Shown piece after piece: positions 42,285-51,639 of a DNA stretch of 64,000 bases. The translations under genes were made by a program, and so were the position numbers. The first letter of the stretch is position 1. Each line of letters starts with the position of its first letter. The notes under the pieces were generated by a model. That model was not told the DNA's origin. It saw only the letters and a program-made list of their open reading frames with translations, and did not search any database. Origin of the DNA: Streptomyces sp. SN-593 (GTDB taxonomy: Bacteria > Actinomycetota > Actinomycetes > Streptomycetales > Streptomycetaceae); assembly GCF_016756395.1 (NCBI RefSeq), contig NZ_AP018365.1, forward strand, positions 3,261,001 to 3,325,000. The letters are read 5' to 3'.

Positions 42285-42495
42285 CGCTCCCCCGTTTCCG
42301 GGCCGCTCCCCCACCGGCGACCGCGCACCCGTGACCGCCCGACCGTGACCGGCCCGCGCCCGGCCGCCGCCCCGCACCCGGGGGCGCGGCCGGGCGCCCG
42401 CGTTCCGGCACCCCGTACGGAAGCCGGCCCCGCGATCAGTGCGGCCGGCCCCATGGTCAGCGCGCCCGCCCCGCGGTCAGCGCTCCGCCCCATGG

Positions 42496-42777
42496 TCAGC
42501 GCGGCCGGCCGCCGCCGCGGACCCGCCGCAGCCGCCCCTCGTCGTGGAGCTGCCCGAGGTCGCGCCGGATCGTGACCGTCGAGACGCCGAGGCGCGCGGC
42601 CAGCCGGGAGGTCTCGACCGCGCGCTCCGCGGCCAGGATGGCCAGGATCGCGCGCTTGCGCTGGATCGGCAGCAGCGCCGGGCCCGGGCGGGCGTGCGGC
42701 CGGGGGTCGGGGGCGGGGTGGCGGCGGCCGCCGGCCGGGGCCGCGGCGCGGTGTTCGGACATCGGCTCGACTCTCAT
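42496..42777 (-). CDS. DeoR-type helix-turn-helix protein lacking the sugar-sensing domain
   Basis: 93-residue protein. A basic Pro/Gly-rich N-terminus leads to a complete DeoR winged helix: QRKRAILAILAAERAVETSRLAARLGVSTVTIRRDLGQL then HDEGRLRRVRGGGR (each shown in part), and the protein ends there. The usual 160-residue DeoRC sugar-phosphate sensor domain is missing. ATG choice 42777 or 42762 is uncertain. It is divergent from the alpha-galactoside operon, and GAAAGT repeats lie before both units. It may be a stable truncated repressor, an antagonist of the full-length DeoR at 51636, or a decayed gene. Confidence 0.6.
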   Translation of the reverse strand: MRVEPMSEHRAAAPAGGRRHPAPDPRPHARPGPALLPIQRKRAILAILAAERAVETSRLAARLGVSTVTIRRDLGQLHDEGRLRRVRGGGRPR

Positions 42778-42812
42778 CCGGGGCACGGCAGACGCCCCGC
42801 AGGGAGCATCGA

Positions 42813-42831
42813 TGGAAAGTTTTGGAAAGTC
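42813..42831. promoter_or_regulatory. DeoR-type direct-repeat operator (deoR-short side)
   Basis: TGGAAAGTTTTGGAAAGTC, two GGAAAGT units 11 bases apart. On the minus strand it follows -35-like TTGACT and precedes a -10-like GATGCT at 17 bases, so it covers the promoter of the short DeoR gene. Confidence 0.6.
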
Positions 42832-43142
42832 AAGGGCCGCGAACGGGTCCACCTCCGGCCCACCGAGCACCCCAGCGCGATCCGCGGCACACGCTTCGTG
42901 ACGACCTGGGCGGGCGAGCGTGCGAGCGCACCGGCCGCTCACGGCCGAGCAACGGCCAAGCCGACCGCCACGTCCGCCCCGGTCGATGTCAGCCCGGTAA
43001 AGCACCAGCTCGGAAGCGTCCCACCACCACCCCCGGACACAGGCGCCCGCAGGGCCACACCACCGGCCGCGCAGCGCGGGCGACGCGTCCGCCCGCCACC
43101 AGCGCCTCGGCACGGCCGCGGCGATCGTTGCCGCCGCGAGCC

Positions 43143-43172
43143 TTGACAAGCCCGGGCGGAAGGTCGTTACTT
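43143..43172 (+). promoter_or_regulatory. Promoter of the alpha-galactoside operon
   Basis: Consensus -35 TTGACA (43143-43148) and -10-like TTACTT (43167-43172) 18 bases apart, about 55 bases before the GTG start. The DeoR-type repeat at 43191 sits just downstream of the expected start of transcription. Confidence 0.6.
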
Positions 43173-43190
43173 CTCTCCAAGCGATGAGAA

Positions 43191-43209
43191 GAGAAAGTTA
43201 TGGAAAGTC
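43191..43209. promoter_or_regulatory. DeoR-type direct-repeat operator (operon side)
   Basis: GAGAAAGTTATGGAAAGTC, matching the site at 42813 in 15 of 19 bases with the same GAAAGTT-n-TGGAAAGTC core. It lies between promoter and first start codon, a position suited to block elongation. Confidence 0.6.
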
Positions 43210-43226
43210 GTACTGAAGGAGTCCTC

Positions 43227-44201
43227 GTGGCCGGTGGTGCGTCGCAGACCCGCGAGCGGGCGGACACGGCGCGGGAGGCGCGAGCCGACGCCCCGGGCCG
43301 TACCGGGCGCAAACCGCGGCACGGACCCCGGCGCCGCGGGGACGGCCCGGTCGCGCTGCTGTTCCTCGCGCCGGTGCTGATCGGCTTCGCGGTGTTCTAC
43401 GTGTACCCGGCGATCCGCGGTGCGTACTTCTCCACGACCGACTACAACCTGCTCTCCAGCCCGCACGGGGTGGGCGCGGCCAACTACTCGCGGCTGCTGC
43501 ACGACCCGCTGTTCTGGAACTCGCTGAAGGTCAGCGCCTACTACGTGGTGCTCAACGTCGGCGGCCAGACGGTGCTGGCGGTGGTGCTGGCCGGGCTGAT
43601 GTTCCGGCTGACCCGGTCGGTGGCGATCCGCGTGATGCTGCTGCTGCCCTGGCTGGTGCCGAACGTCACCGTGGGACTGCTCTTCCTGTGGCTGTTCGAC
43701 GCCGACCTCGGCCTGGTCAACCACGTGCTGGGCTCGGTGGGGATGAGCACCCACGGCTGGTTCACCTCGACCACCTGGGCCATGCCCACCATCGCGCTCA
43801 CCAACACCTGGGCGTACACCGGCTACACCGCGCTGCTGCTGTACGCGGGCATGCTCCAGATCCCCGACCCGATCTACGAGGCCGCGCTGCTGGACGGCGC
43901 CGGCGAGATCCGGATGTTCTTCCGGCTCACCCTGCCGCTGATCCGGCCGGTGCTCGCGCTGGTGCTGGTGGTGTCGGTGATCGGCTCGTTCCAGATCTTC
44001 GACACGGTCGCCATCACGCCCAGTCCCGGCGGCCCGGTCAACTCCACCCGCGTCATCTACTACTACATCTACGAACTGGCCTTCAAACACTTCGAAATGG
44101 GCTACGCCAGCGCGGTCGCGATGACGCTGGTCCTCATCCTCGGCGTGCTGACCATGGTGCAGATGCGGCTGCTGCGCGCATCGCGCTCGGACCTGGCCTA
44201 G
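43227..44201 (+). CDS. Sugar ABC transporter permease (MalF-type)
   Basis: 324-residue inner-membrane permease of a CUT1 carbohydrate importer. A charged N-terminal tail of about 45 residues is followed by six transmembrane helices and the EAA loop (PDPIYEAALLDGAGEIRMFFRLTLP) that contacts the ATPase. GTG 43227 has AAGGAG five bases upstream; an ATG nine codons earlier lies inside the operator and lacks a ribosome site. It is first in the operon. No ATPase gene is present, as expected in streptomycetes where MsiK serves many sugar importers. Confidence 0.88.
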   Translation: MAGGASQTRERADTAREARADAPGRTGRKPRHGPRRRGDGPVALLFLAPVLIGFAVFYVYPAIRGAYFSTTDYNLLSSPHGVGAANYSRLLHDPLFWNSLKVSAYYVVLNVGGQTVLAVVLAGLMFRLTRSVAIRVMLLLPWLVPNVTVGLLFLWLFDADLGLVNHVLGSVGMSTHGWFTSTTWAMPTIALTNTWAYTGYTALLLYAGMLQIPDPIYEAALLDGAGEIRMFFRLTLPLIRPVLALVLVVSVIGSFQIFDTVAITPSPGGPVNSTRVIYYYIYELAFKHFEMGYASAVAMTLVLILGVLTMVQMRLLRASRSDLA

Positions 44202-44212
44202 GAGGCCCGACG

Positions 44213-45109
44213 ATGCCCCGACACCCCACCGCGCCGCGCCTGCACCCGGGCCGCGTGCTCGCCTGGACCGTGCTGGTCGTGGCCCTGCTGGTGACGGTCT
44301 TCCCGTTCTACTGGATGCTGCGCACCGCCCTCACCCCCGCGCACCAACTGCTCTCCGACAACACCGGGTTGTGGCCGCACCACGCCACGCTGATCAACTT
44401 CAAGCGGGTGATCGGCCTGACCAGCCTGGCGCAGAACCAGGCGGCCGGCGGCTCGGGAGCACAGCTGGACTTCCTGCTGTACCTGCGCAACTCGCTGATC
44501 TACTGCGCGCTGATCGCCACCGTCCAGACGTTCTGCTGCGCGATGGCCGGCTACGCGCTCGCCCGGCTGCGCTTCCGCGGGCGCGACCTGCTGTTCACCC
44601 TCTTCGTGCTGTCGCTGATGGTGCCGCCGATCTTCACGCTGCTGCCGAACTTCGCGCTGATGAAGAACCTCGGATGGCTCGGCTCGTTCGCCGGCATGGT
44701 CGCGCCGACGCTGCTGATGACGCCGTTCGCAGTGTTCTTCCTGCGCCAGTTCTTCCTGTCCATCCCGCGCGAGATCGAGGAGGCCGCCACCATCGACGGC
44801 GCGGGCAAGTGGACCCAGTTCTGGCAGGTGATCGTGCCGATGAGCCGCGGTCCGCTGTTCACCATCGGCCTGATCACCGCCGTCTGGGCCTGGAAGGACT
44901 ACCTCTGGCCACTGCTGGTCGGCCCCGACCCCAGCACCCGGGTGCTCACCGCGGGGCTCGGGATCTTCCTCCAGCAGTCCCCGAACACCGCGCCCGACTG
45001 GACCGGGCTGATGGCCGCCTCGGTGCTGACCGTGGTCCCGGTGGCCCTGCTGTTGATCTTCTTCGGCAAGCGGCTGGTGGAGTCCATGAGCTTCACCGGT
45101 ATCAAGTAG
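44213..45109 (+). CDS. Sugar ABC transporter permease (MalG-type)
   Basis: 298-residue second permease of the CUT1 importer. Six helices; EAA loop with SIPREIEEAATIDGAGKW. It has an unusual 20-residue insertion after the first helix (GLTSLAQNQAAGGSGAQLDF), in the periplasmic-side loop. GGAGG precedes the ATG, and it starts 11 bases after the MalF-type gene. It forms the heterodimeric channel with its neighbour. Confidence 0.88.
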   Translation: MPRHPTAPRLHPGRVLAWTVLVVALLVTVFPFYWMLRTALTPAHQLLSDNTGLWPHHATLINFKRVIGLTSLAQNQAAGGSGAQLDFLLYLRNSLIYCALIATVQTFCCAMAGYALARLRFRGRDLLFTLFVLSLMVPPIFTLLPNFALMKNLGWLGSFAGMVAPTLLMTPFAVFFLRQFFLSIPREIEEAATIDGAGKWTQFWQVIVPMSRGPLFTIGLITAVWAWKDYLWPLLVGPDPSTRVLTAGLGIFLQQSPNTAPDWTGLMAASVLTVVPVALLLIFFGKRLVESMSFTGIK

Positions 45110-45126
45110 AAAAGGAACGATCCTCC

Positions 45127-46479
45127 ATGAGACGCAACGTCCGCGTCGCGGTCGCCATCTTCGCCGCCGCCCTCCCCCTGACCCTGGCCGCCTGTTCCAG
45201 CGACTCGGCGAAGGCCGGCGGCCCGGTGACGCTCAACTACGCGCTGTGGGACAGCACCCAGCTTCCGGCCTACCAGGCGTGCGCCGCCGCCTTCACCAAG
45301 GCCAACCCCGACATCAAGGTCAAGATCACCCAGACCGCGTGGGGCCAGTACTGGACGAACCTCACCACCGAGATGACCGCGGGCAACGCGCCGGACGTCT
45401 TCACCGACCACGTCGCCTACTACCCGAACCTGGTCAAGAACAACCAGATCCTGGACATCTCGCAGCAGGTGGCCGCCGACCACGTCGACCTGTCCCAGTA
45501 CCAGAGCGGCCTGGCCGACGCCTGGGTCAAGGACGGCAAGCGCTACGGCCTGCCCAAGGACTGGGACACCGAGGCGGTCGCGTACAACACCACGATGGCC
45601 GCGAAGGCCGGCTACACCGCCGCGGACCTGGCCAAGCTGACCTGGAACCCCGACGACGGCGGCACCTTCGAGAAGTTCATCGCCAAGATGACCGTCGACA
45701 CCAGCGGCCGCAACGGCCTGGACCCGAAGTTCGACAAGAAGCACGTCAAGACCTACGGCATCGAGCTGACCTACGACGACGGCTCCACCGGGCAGAGCAG
45801 TTGGGGCAACCTCGCCGCCGAGGCGGGCTTCACCTTCCTGGACAAGAACCCGTTCGGCACCAAGTACCACTACGACGACCCGGCGCTGGCCAAGACCATC
45901 GACTGGATGGCGAGCCTGGCCAAGAAGGGCTACGCCCCGGCCTACGACAAGAACTCCAGCCTCGGCCCGGACGCGGTGCTCAACGCCGGCAAGGCCGCGA
46001 TGACGATGACCGGTTCCTGGAACATCAACACCTACATGGGCTCGACCGCCACCCAGAAGTTCGCGTTCGCGCCGCTGCCGGTGGGCCCGCAGGGCCGCAA
46101 GACCTTCATCAACGGCCTGTCCGACGCCATCTACGCCGGCACCAAGCACCCCGACCAGGCGTGGCAGTGGGTGAAGTTCCTCGGCTCGACCGGCTGCCAG
46201 GACATCATCGCGTCCAAGGGCGTGGTCTTCCCGGCGATCAAGACCGACAGCGACAAGGCGCTCGCCACCCACCAGGCCGCCGGCCAGGACGTGAAGGTCT
46301 TCGTGGACGAGGCCACCGCGCCCGGCGGCACCTTCACCTACCCCATCACCGACCACGCCGACCAGGTCACCCAGGATGTCCAGACCGACCTGGAGCGGGT
46401 CTGGCTCGGCCAGTCCGACGCCACCAGCGCGTTGAAGAAGGCGCAGAAGGCCGTGGACGGGTACTTCTCCCAGCCCTGA
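45127..46479 (+). CDS. Sugar-binding lipoprotein of the ABC importer
   Basis: 450-residue extracellular solute-binding protein (family 1). A lipoprotein signal with lipobox LTLAAC (Cys about residue 23) tethers it to the membrane. The mature part begins VTLNYALWDSTQLPAYQACAAAF and has the usual alternating domain segments (APDVFTDHVAYYPNLVKNN, GKRYGLPKDWDTEAVAYN). It is the third gene of the operon; the GH36 and GH4 genes downstream suggest alpha-galactosides such as melibiose or raffinose as ligands (inference). Confidence 0.88.
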   Translation: MRRNVRVAVAIFAAALPLTLAACSSDSAKAGGPVTLNYALWDSTQLPAYQACAAAFTKANPDIKVKITQTAWGQYWTNLTTEMTAGNAPDVFTDHVAYYPNLVKNNQILDISQQVAADHVDLSQYQSGLADAWVKDGKRYGLPKDWDTEAVAYNTTMAAKAGYTAADLAKLTWNPDDGGTFEKFIAKMTVDTSGRNGLDPKFDKKHVKTYGIELTYDDGSTGQSSWGNLAAEAGFTFLDKNPFGTKYHYDDPALAKTIDWMASLAKKGYAPAYDKNSSLGPDAVLNAGKAAMTMTGSWNINTYMGSTATQKFAFAPLPVGPQGRKTFINGLSDAIYAGTKHPDQAWQWVKFLGSTGCQDIIASKGVVFPAIKTDSDKALATHQAAGQDVKVFVDEATAPGGTFTYPITDHADQVTQDVQTDLERVWLGQSDATSALKKAQKAVDGYFSQP

Positions 46480-46633
46480 CCGCACCGCGGCGCCCGCCGG
46501 GCACGGCACCCCGCCGCCGCCCGCCGGCCCCGCCGCCGGCACCGATCCCCGCTGCCATGACGCACCCGTGACCGGGCCGGGGCCGCCGTCCCGACCACGG
46601 CGCCCCGGCCCTCCCCCGAAGTGAAGGGACACC

Positions 46634-48109
46634 ATGCCCCACCTCTTGGACCTCGGTCCTCTGCACATCCCCGCGCAACTCGACGGCCCACCGGAGCCGG
46701 TCGACGGCGGTCTGCTGCTGCCGGCGGGCCGGGTGGCCCTGCTGCACGGCCTGCCGAACGCCCAGGTGTACCGCCACGGCTGGAACTCCTGGAGCCCGTC
46801 CGGCTGGCGGGCGATGGACGAGCCGCCGCTGCGCATCGCCAACCCGATCCGCCGCCTCACCGCCGACGACACCGTCTGGGACGAGGAGGGCCGGCACCAC
46901 TCCGCCGCCGTGACCGCGCTGACCGCCGACGACGGCAACGTCCTGCTGCTCGGCTCGCTCGGCCTGGACGTACCGCGGCTGAGCGTGGACCGCGACACCG
47001 TCACCGGCTGGTACGAGCAGGCCGGCGCGCCCTGGTTCTGCGCCTACGGCCCGGAGCTCGAGGTCTTCGCCCGCTACGCCGAACTCCTCGGCGAGCGGCT
47101 GGGCCGCACCGGCCGGCGCGCGGGCAACGTCTGGTCGAGCTGGTACGCGTACTACGAGGACATCGACGAGCGCACCCTGCACGCGAACCTCGAAGGGCTG
47201 GCGGGGCTGCCGTTCGACGTGTTCCAGATCGACGACGGCTGGGAGCGGATGGTCGGCGACTGGGAGCCGAACACCAAGTTCCCCTCGGGCATGGCCGATC
47301 TGACCGCGCGGATCAACGACGCCGGGCTGACCGCGGGGCTGTGGATCGCGCCCTTCATCGCCCGGCCGGACGCACAGGTCGTCAAGGAGCGCCCGCACCT
47401 GTTCCTGTCCGACGCCGGCGGCAATCCGGTGCCCGCCGGCTACAACTGGGGCGGCCCGTACTACGCGTTGGACGTCACCCTGCCCGAGGCGCGCGACCAC
47501 CTGCGGCGGACCGTCGAGACCGTGGTCGGCTGGGGGTTCCGCTACCTCAAGCTGGACTTCGTCAACGCCGCCGCCATCACCGCGCGGCGCCACGACCCGG
47601 CGGTCGGGCGCGAGAGCGCCTACCGCGACGCGATGCGGCTGATCCGCGAGGCCGCCGGCGACGACGTCTACCTGCTCGGTTCGGGCGCGCCGGTGCTGCC
47701 GTCGCTGGGGGTGTGCGACGGCATCCGGGTCGGGCCGGACGTCGCCCCGTTCTGGACCAACTACGCCACCGAGGACCCCTCCGACGCGACCGCGCAGAAC
47801 GCCCTGGTCGCCTCGGTGAACCGGCTCTGGCTCAAGGGGCTGGTCGAACTCGACCCCGACGCCGCCTACTTCCGGGACAAGCAGAGCCTGCTGACCGCCG
47901 CGCAGCGGCGGCTGCTGGTGGACCTCGCCCACGTCTGCGACTTCCGGGCCACCTCCGACCCGCCCGGCTGGCTCGGCAGCACCGAGCGCGCCGCGCTGGC
48001 GGACTTCCTCGGATCGCGGCCGGCGATCCGGCAGTTGGACCGCTACCGGTTCGAGATCGGGGCGCAGGAGGTGGACTTCACGGCGGCCGCGCTGCGCCGC
48101 GGCGACTGA
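46634..48109 (+). CDS. Alpha-galactosidase-type glycoside hydrolase, GH36
   Basis: 491-residue retaining glycosidase. It shows GWNSWSPSGW, the conserved FDVFQIDDGWE loop, the nucleophile Asp in YLKLDFVNAAA and the acid/base Asp in CDGIRVGPDVAPFW, all GH36/GH-D features. There is no signal peptide, so it works inside the cell on imported sugar. It is shorter than the classic about 700-residue GH36 enzymes (the N-terminal beta-sandwich is reduced). Gap to the binding-protein gene is 154 bases; GAAGGG precedes the ATG. The product would feed galactose to the Leloir pathway. Confidence 0.85.
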   Translation: MPHLLDLGPLHIPAQLDGPPEPVDGGLLLPAGRVALLHGLPNAQVYRHGWNSWSPSGWRAMDEPPLRIANPIRRLTADDTVWDEEGRHHSAAVTALTADDGNVLLLGSLGLDVPRLSVDRDTVTGWYEQAGAPWFCAYGPELEVFARYAELLGERLGRTGRRAGNVWSSWYAYYEDIDERTLHANLEGLAGLPFDVFQIDDGWERMVGDWEPNTKFPSGMADLTARINDAGLTAGLWIAPFIARPDAQVVKERPHLFLSDAGGNPVPAGYNWGGPYYALDVTLPEARDHLRRTVETVVGWGFRYLKLDFVNAAAITARRHDPAVGRESAYRDAMRLIREAAGDDVYLLGSGAPVLPSLGVCDGIRVGPDVAPFWTNYATEDPSDATAQNALVASVNRLWLKGLVELDPDAAYFRDKQSLLTAAQRRLLVDLAHVCDFRATSDPPGWLGSTERAALADFLGSRPAIRQLDRYRFEIGAQEVDFTAAALRRGD

Positions 48110-48204
48110 GGGCCGTGATCCGACAGGGGGGTGATTCTTCCGGGGTCGGGCCGGATGGCACCACGCGTACCGTTCACTGCGATCGACCAACGGAGGTCGA
48201 CACG

Positions 48205-50190
48205 ATGCAACAACGCACCAGACCAACCGGGCTCACCCGGGCACGCCTGGCCATGGCGCTCGCGGCGCTCTTCGCGCTGCTGTCCGCGACCCTGGCCGGC
48301 ACCCACGGCGCGTCGGCGGCCACGCCGGTCGCCGCGGGTGCCCCGGCCCGCCCCGCGGCGCCCGCCACCCCGGACCCGTCCCTGACCGACCACCAGCTCA
48401 CGTACGCGGCGGGGCCGTTGGACAACCCCGACAAGGGCCTGGCCGTCTACTACAACGCGGGCACGAACCAGAACACCGGTTACCCGCACAGCCTGACCTG
48501 GAGCTACTTCCCGCTGTCCGCGGTGATGACCAACGCGAACGACTGCACCGCGCTGGACTGGACGCCGGTGGAGAAGATGCTCAACGAGACGGCGTCGTAC
48601 GGGAACACCGCCGCGATCCGGTTCTACCTGGACTACCCCGACGGCAACCCGACCAACGGCATGCCCGCGTGCTGGAACGGCAAGGTGCCGACGAACAACG
48701 ACACCTACTGGAACACCCAGAGCCCCGACTACAACAACGCGTTCCTGCTCAGCTCGTTGCAGCAGTTCATCGCGGCGTTCGGCGCGAAGTACGACGGCGA
48801 CCCGCGGATCGGCTTCATCCAGATGGGCCTGATCGGCTACTGGGGCGAGTGGCACACCTGGCCGGAGAACGGCACCGGCGGCTACGCGGACTTCATGGCC
48901 ACGGACGCGAACGCCGCGCTGATCATCAAGGCGTACGCGAACGCGTTCCACACCACCAAGGTCGAGGTCCGCTACCCGACGTCGGGCGGCGGCGCCGCGA
49001 ACAACCTCGACGTCGGCTACCACGACGACTCGTTCTGCTACCGGGAGGGCAGCCCGCTGGCGGGCGTCACCCTGCCCCAGTCCATGGGCGGGGCGGACTA
49101 CTCGCAGTTGCAGTACGCCCTGGACGAGGGGGTGGAGAACAAGTGGATCACCGACTCGATGGGCGGCGAGGTCCGGCCGGAGATCCAGGGCACGGTCTTC
49201 AACACCTGGGGCACCGGCGCGAACGGTGACAACGACGACATGAAGGCGTGCATCGAGATGGAGCACACCACCTGGAAGCTCGACCAGGCCAGCACCTCCT
49301 ACGGCCCCACCGACCCGAACGTGGGGGCGGCGGTCCGGGAGATGGGCTACGACCTGACGGTGCCGGACGCGTACTACACCAACTCGGTGGCGGGCACCGC
49401 GAAGATCGGCGTGAAGATCTCCAACGACGGGGTGGCGCCCTTCTACCACCCCTGGACCGTACGGCTGGGCCTGAAGGACGCGTCGGGGAACGTGGTGAAG
49501 ACCTGGAACACCTCCTGGGACCTGACCAAGGTGATGCCGCTGAAGATCCGCGCCTACCCGGACTGGAACAAGGGCTCCGACCCGACCTACCTGGACTACG
49601 GCTACCCGGACTACTTCGACACCAGCGTCGACACCTCGTCCGTGCCGTCCGGCTCCTACCAGCTCGTCATGGACGTGGTGAACCCGCTGTCGTCGGTGAG
49701 CGCGGCCGCCAAGCCGCTGCGGTTCGCCAACGCCACGCAGAACGCCGACGGCTGGCTCGGGCTCGGCTCCATCGCCGTGGGCACCGGCTCCACCGGCGGC
49801 GGCGGGAACGGCGGTGCCACCTCCTACGAGGCGGAGGCCGCCGCGAACACCCTGGCCGGCGGCGCGACCGTCGCCGACTGCACCGGCTGCTCCGGCGGCA
49901 AGAAGGTCGGATACGTCGGCAACGGCGGCACGCTGACGTTCAACGGCGTGGCCGGCGGGAGCGGCGGCACCACCAAGGTGACCATCGCGTACACCAGCGC
50001 GGTCGCCCGTACGCTCAGGATCAGCGCCGACGGCGGCAGTCCGGTCAGCGTGTCCGTCGCGCCGACCGCCGACTGGCAGACCACCGCGACCACCACCGCC
50101 ACGCTCCACCTGAACGCGGGCGCCAACACCGTCACCCTCGCCAATCCGGGTGACTGGGCACCCGACATCGACCGCATCACGGTCGGCTGA
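48205..50190 (+). CDS. Secreted DUF4874/DUF4832 protein with C-terminal CBM6/35-like domain
   Basis: 661-residue exported protein. The signal peptide (residues 1-34) ends near SAA; a Pro/Ala linker follows. Residues about 60-400 look like a TIM-barrel glycoside-hydrolase-like domain (NPDKGLAVYYN, AAIRFYLDYPDG, IGFIQMGLIGYWGEWHTW), as in DUF4874/DUF4832 proteins. The DUF4832 beta region follows (GTAKIGVKISNDGVAPFYHPW). A Gly linker leads to a CBM35/6-like module from residue 535 (YEAEAAANTLAGGATVADC ... ISADGGSPVSVS). The conserved GYWGEWHTW with its Glu resembles a GH catalytic segment. No enzyme activity is assigned to the family that I know of. Its location makes an extracellular galactoside-degrading or -binding role likely. 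Confidence 0.7.
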   Translation: MQQRTRPTGLTRARLAMALAALFALLSATLAGTHGASAATPVAAGAPARPAAPATPDPSLTDHQLTYAAGPLDNPDKGLAVYYNAGTNQNTGYPHSLTWSYFPLSAVMTNANDCTALDWTPVEKMLNETASYGNTAAIRFYLDYPDGNPTNGMPACWNGKVPTNNDTYWNTQSPDYNNAFLLSSLQQFIAAFGAKYDGDPRIGFIQMGLIGYWGEWHTWPENGTGGYADFMATDANAALIIKAYANAFHTTKVEVRYPTSGGGAANNLDVGYHDDSFCYREGSPLAGVTLPQSMGGADYSQLQYALDEGVENKWITDSMGGEVRPEIQGTVFNTWGTGANGDNDDMKACIEMEHTTWKLDQASTSYGPTDPNVGAAVREMGYDLTVPDAYYTNSVAGTAKIGVKISNDGVAPFYHPWTVRLGLKDASGNVVKTWNTSWDLTKVMPLKIRAYPDWNKGSDPTYLDYGYPDYFDTSVDTSSVPSGSYQLVMDVVNPLSSVSAAAKPLRFANATQNADGWLGLGSIAVGTGSTGGGGNGGATSYEAEAAANTLAGGATVADCTGCSGGKKVGYVGNGGTLTFNGVAGGSGGTTKVTIAYTSAVARTLRISADGGSPVSVSVAPTADWQTTATTTATLHLNAGANTVTLANPGDWAPDIDRITVG

Positions 50191-50325
50191 CCGGCCGGGG
50201 CGCCGGTCGCCCGGTCCCCCCGCGGACCGCGTGGCCGGCGCCCCGCGCGGCGTACCCTGAATGCCGCTCTCGCCACGACCGGGACGACACCCACGAACGA
50301 ACGACACAGCCGGAGGAGGACGGGC

Positions 50326-51639
50326 ATGGCCGACATCGTGCTGACCGGCGCGGGCAACGTGAAGATGACCCGGCGCATCCTGTCCGACCTGTTCCTCGTC
50401 CCCGCCCTGGCCGGGACGCTGCGCATCCGGCTGCACGACATCGACCCGGACCGGCTGGCCACCGCCCTCACCCTGGCCTGGCGCCTGGACGCGGAGGCCG
50501 GCGCGGGGGCGGTGATCGAGTCCCACACCGACCGCCGGGCCGCGCTGGACGGCGCCGACCACGTGGTCTGCCAGCTCGGCGTGGACGGCTACGACACCGC
50601 GCTGCGCGACTTCGAGATCCCCGCGCGGCACGGGCTGCGCCAGACCATCGCCGACACCATCGGCATCGGCGGGATCTTCCGCGGCCTGCGCACCATCCCG
50701 GTCATGGTGGGCCTCGCCCAGGACATGGCCGTCTACTGCCCCGACGCCTGGCTGCTGAGCTACACCGACCCGCTGGTGATGACGCTGTGGGCGCTGCGGG
50801 AGGTCACCGGCATGAGCCGGGTGGTCGGCCTGTGCCACGCGGTCCGCGACACCCACGCCTTCCTCGCCGACGCGGTCGGCCGCGAGTTCGAGGACCTCAC
50901 CTTCCTCACCGCGGGGCTCACCCACCAGGCGTTCGTGCTGCGCTTCGAGGCGGACGGCAGGTCGCTGTACCCGGAGCTGGAGGCCGCGGTGCGGGCCGAC
51001 CCGAAGCTGGGGCGGCACGTGCGGATGGAGATGTGGCGCCGCTTCGGCTACTTCCCGACCGAGTCCAGCGAGCACGCGGCCGAGTACGTGCCCTGGTTCA
51101 TGCGCCACGACGACGAGATCGCCCGCCTGGGCATCCCCGTCGGCGAGTACCTGGGGCGGCTGGGCCAGAGCCTGCACGCCTACGAGGAGATCCGCCGGGG
51201 GCTGGCCCAGGGCCGGCCGATGCTGACCCGCTGGCAGGACCCGGAGATCGCCTCCGAGGTGCTGCGCGCGATGATCACCGGCGAGCCGCGGCGGGTGAAC
51301 CTGACCCTCCCCAACGAGGGGCTGATCCCCGCGCTGCCGGCCGAGTGCTTCGTCGAGGTGCCCGCCGACGTGGACGCCGCCGGTGTGCGGGCCGACCCGG
51401 TCGAGCGCTACCCCGCGCAGCTGTCCGCGCTCAACCGCACCTACGTCAACGTCGCCGAGCTGACCGTGCGCGCCGTGCTGGACGGTGAGCCCCGCCATGT
51501 GCGGCACGCTGCGATGCTGGACCCGAACACCGCGGCGACGCTCTCGCTCGCCGCGATCGAACAGCTCTGCGACGAGATGACCGAAGCACACCGCGACCTG
51601 CTGCCCGCCGGTCTCGCGGACCGGAAGGGCCAGGCGTGA
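50326..51639 (+). CDS. GH4-family glycosidase (alpha-galactosidase MelA-like)
   Basis: 437-residue NAD+- and metal-dependent glycosidase of family GH4. Rossmann opening IVLTGAGNVKM, then ADTIGIGGIFRGLRTIPV, the metal Cys-His pair in VVGLCHAVRDT, metal His in LTAGLTHQAF, and the family marker MWRRFGYFPTESSEHAAEYVPWF. Compared with Escherichia coli MelA, the NP of the YVNP motif is replaced by DP (YTDP) and the INH by LTH. Both changes touch the active-site pocket, so the substrate may differ. Intracellular. AGGAGG precedes the ATG; its stop overlaps the DeoR start. Confidence 0.85.
   Translation: MADIVLTGAGNVKMTRRILSDLFLVPALAGTLRIRLHDIDPDRLATALTLAWRLDAEAGAGAVIESHTDRRAALDGADHVVCQLGVDGYDTALRDFEIPARHGLRQTIADTIGIGGIFRGLRTIPVMVGLAQDMAVYCPDAWLLSYTDPLVMTLWALREVTGMSRVVGLCHAVRDTHAFLADAVGREFEDLTFLTAGLTHQAFVLRFEADGRSLYPELEAAVRADPKLGRHVRMEMWRRFGYFPTESSEHAAEYVPWFMRHDDEIARLGIPVGEYLGRLGQSLHAYEEIRRGLAQGRPMLTRWQDPEIASEVLRAMITGEPRRVNLTLPNEGLIPALPAECFVEVPADVDAAGVRADPVERYPAQLSALNRTYVNVAELTVRAVLDGEPRHVRHAAMLDPNTAATLSLAAIEQLCDEMTEAHRDLLPAGLADRKGQA

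Noticed and set aside
46367..48226. 619-codon minus-strand frame
   Set aside because: Antisense shadow of the GH36 gene.
48043..51591. 1182-codon open frame on the minus strand
   Set aside because: It is the antisense of the DUF4832 and GH4 genes; Val/Arg/Gly-rich with no domain. Long antisense frames are common at this G+C.
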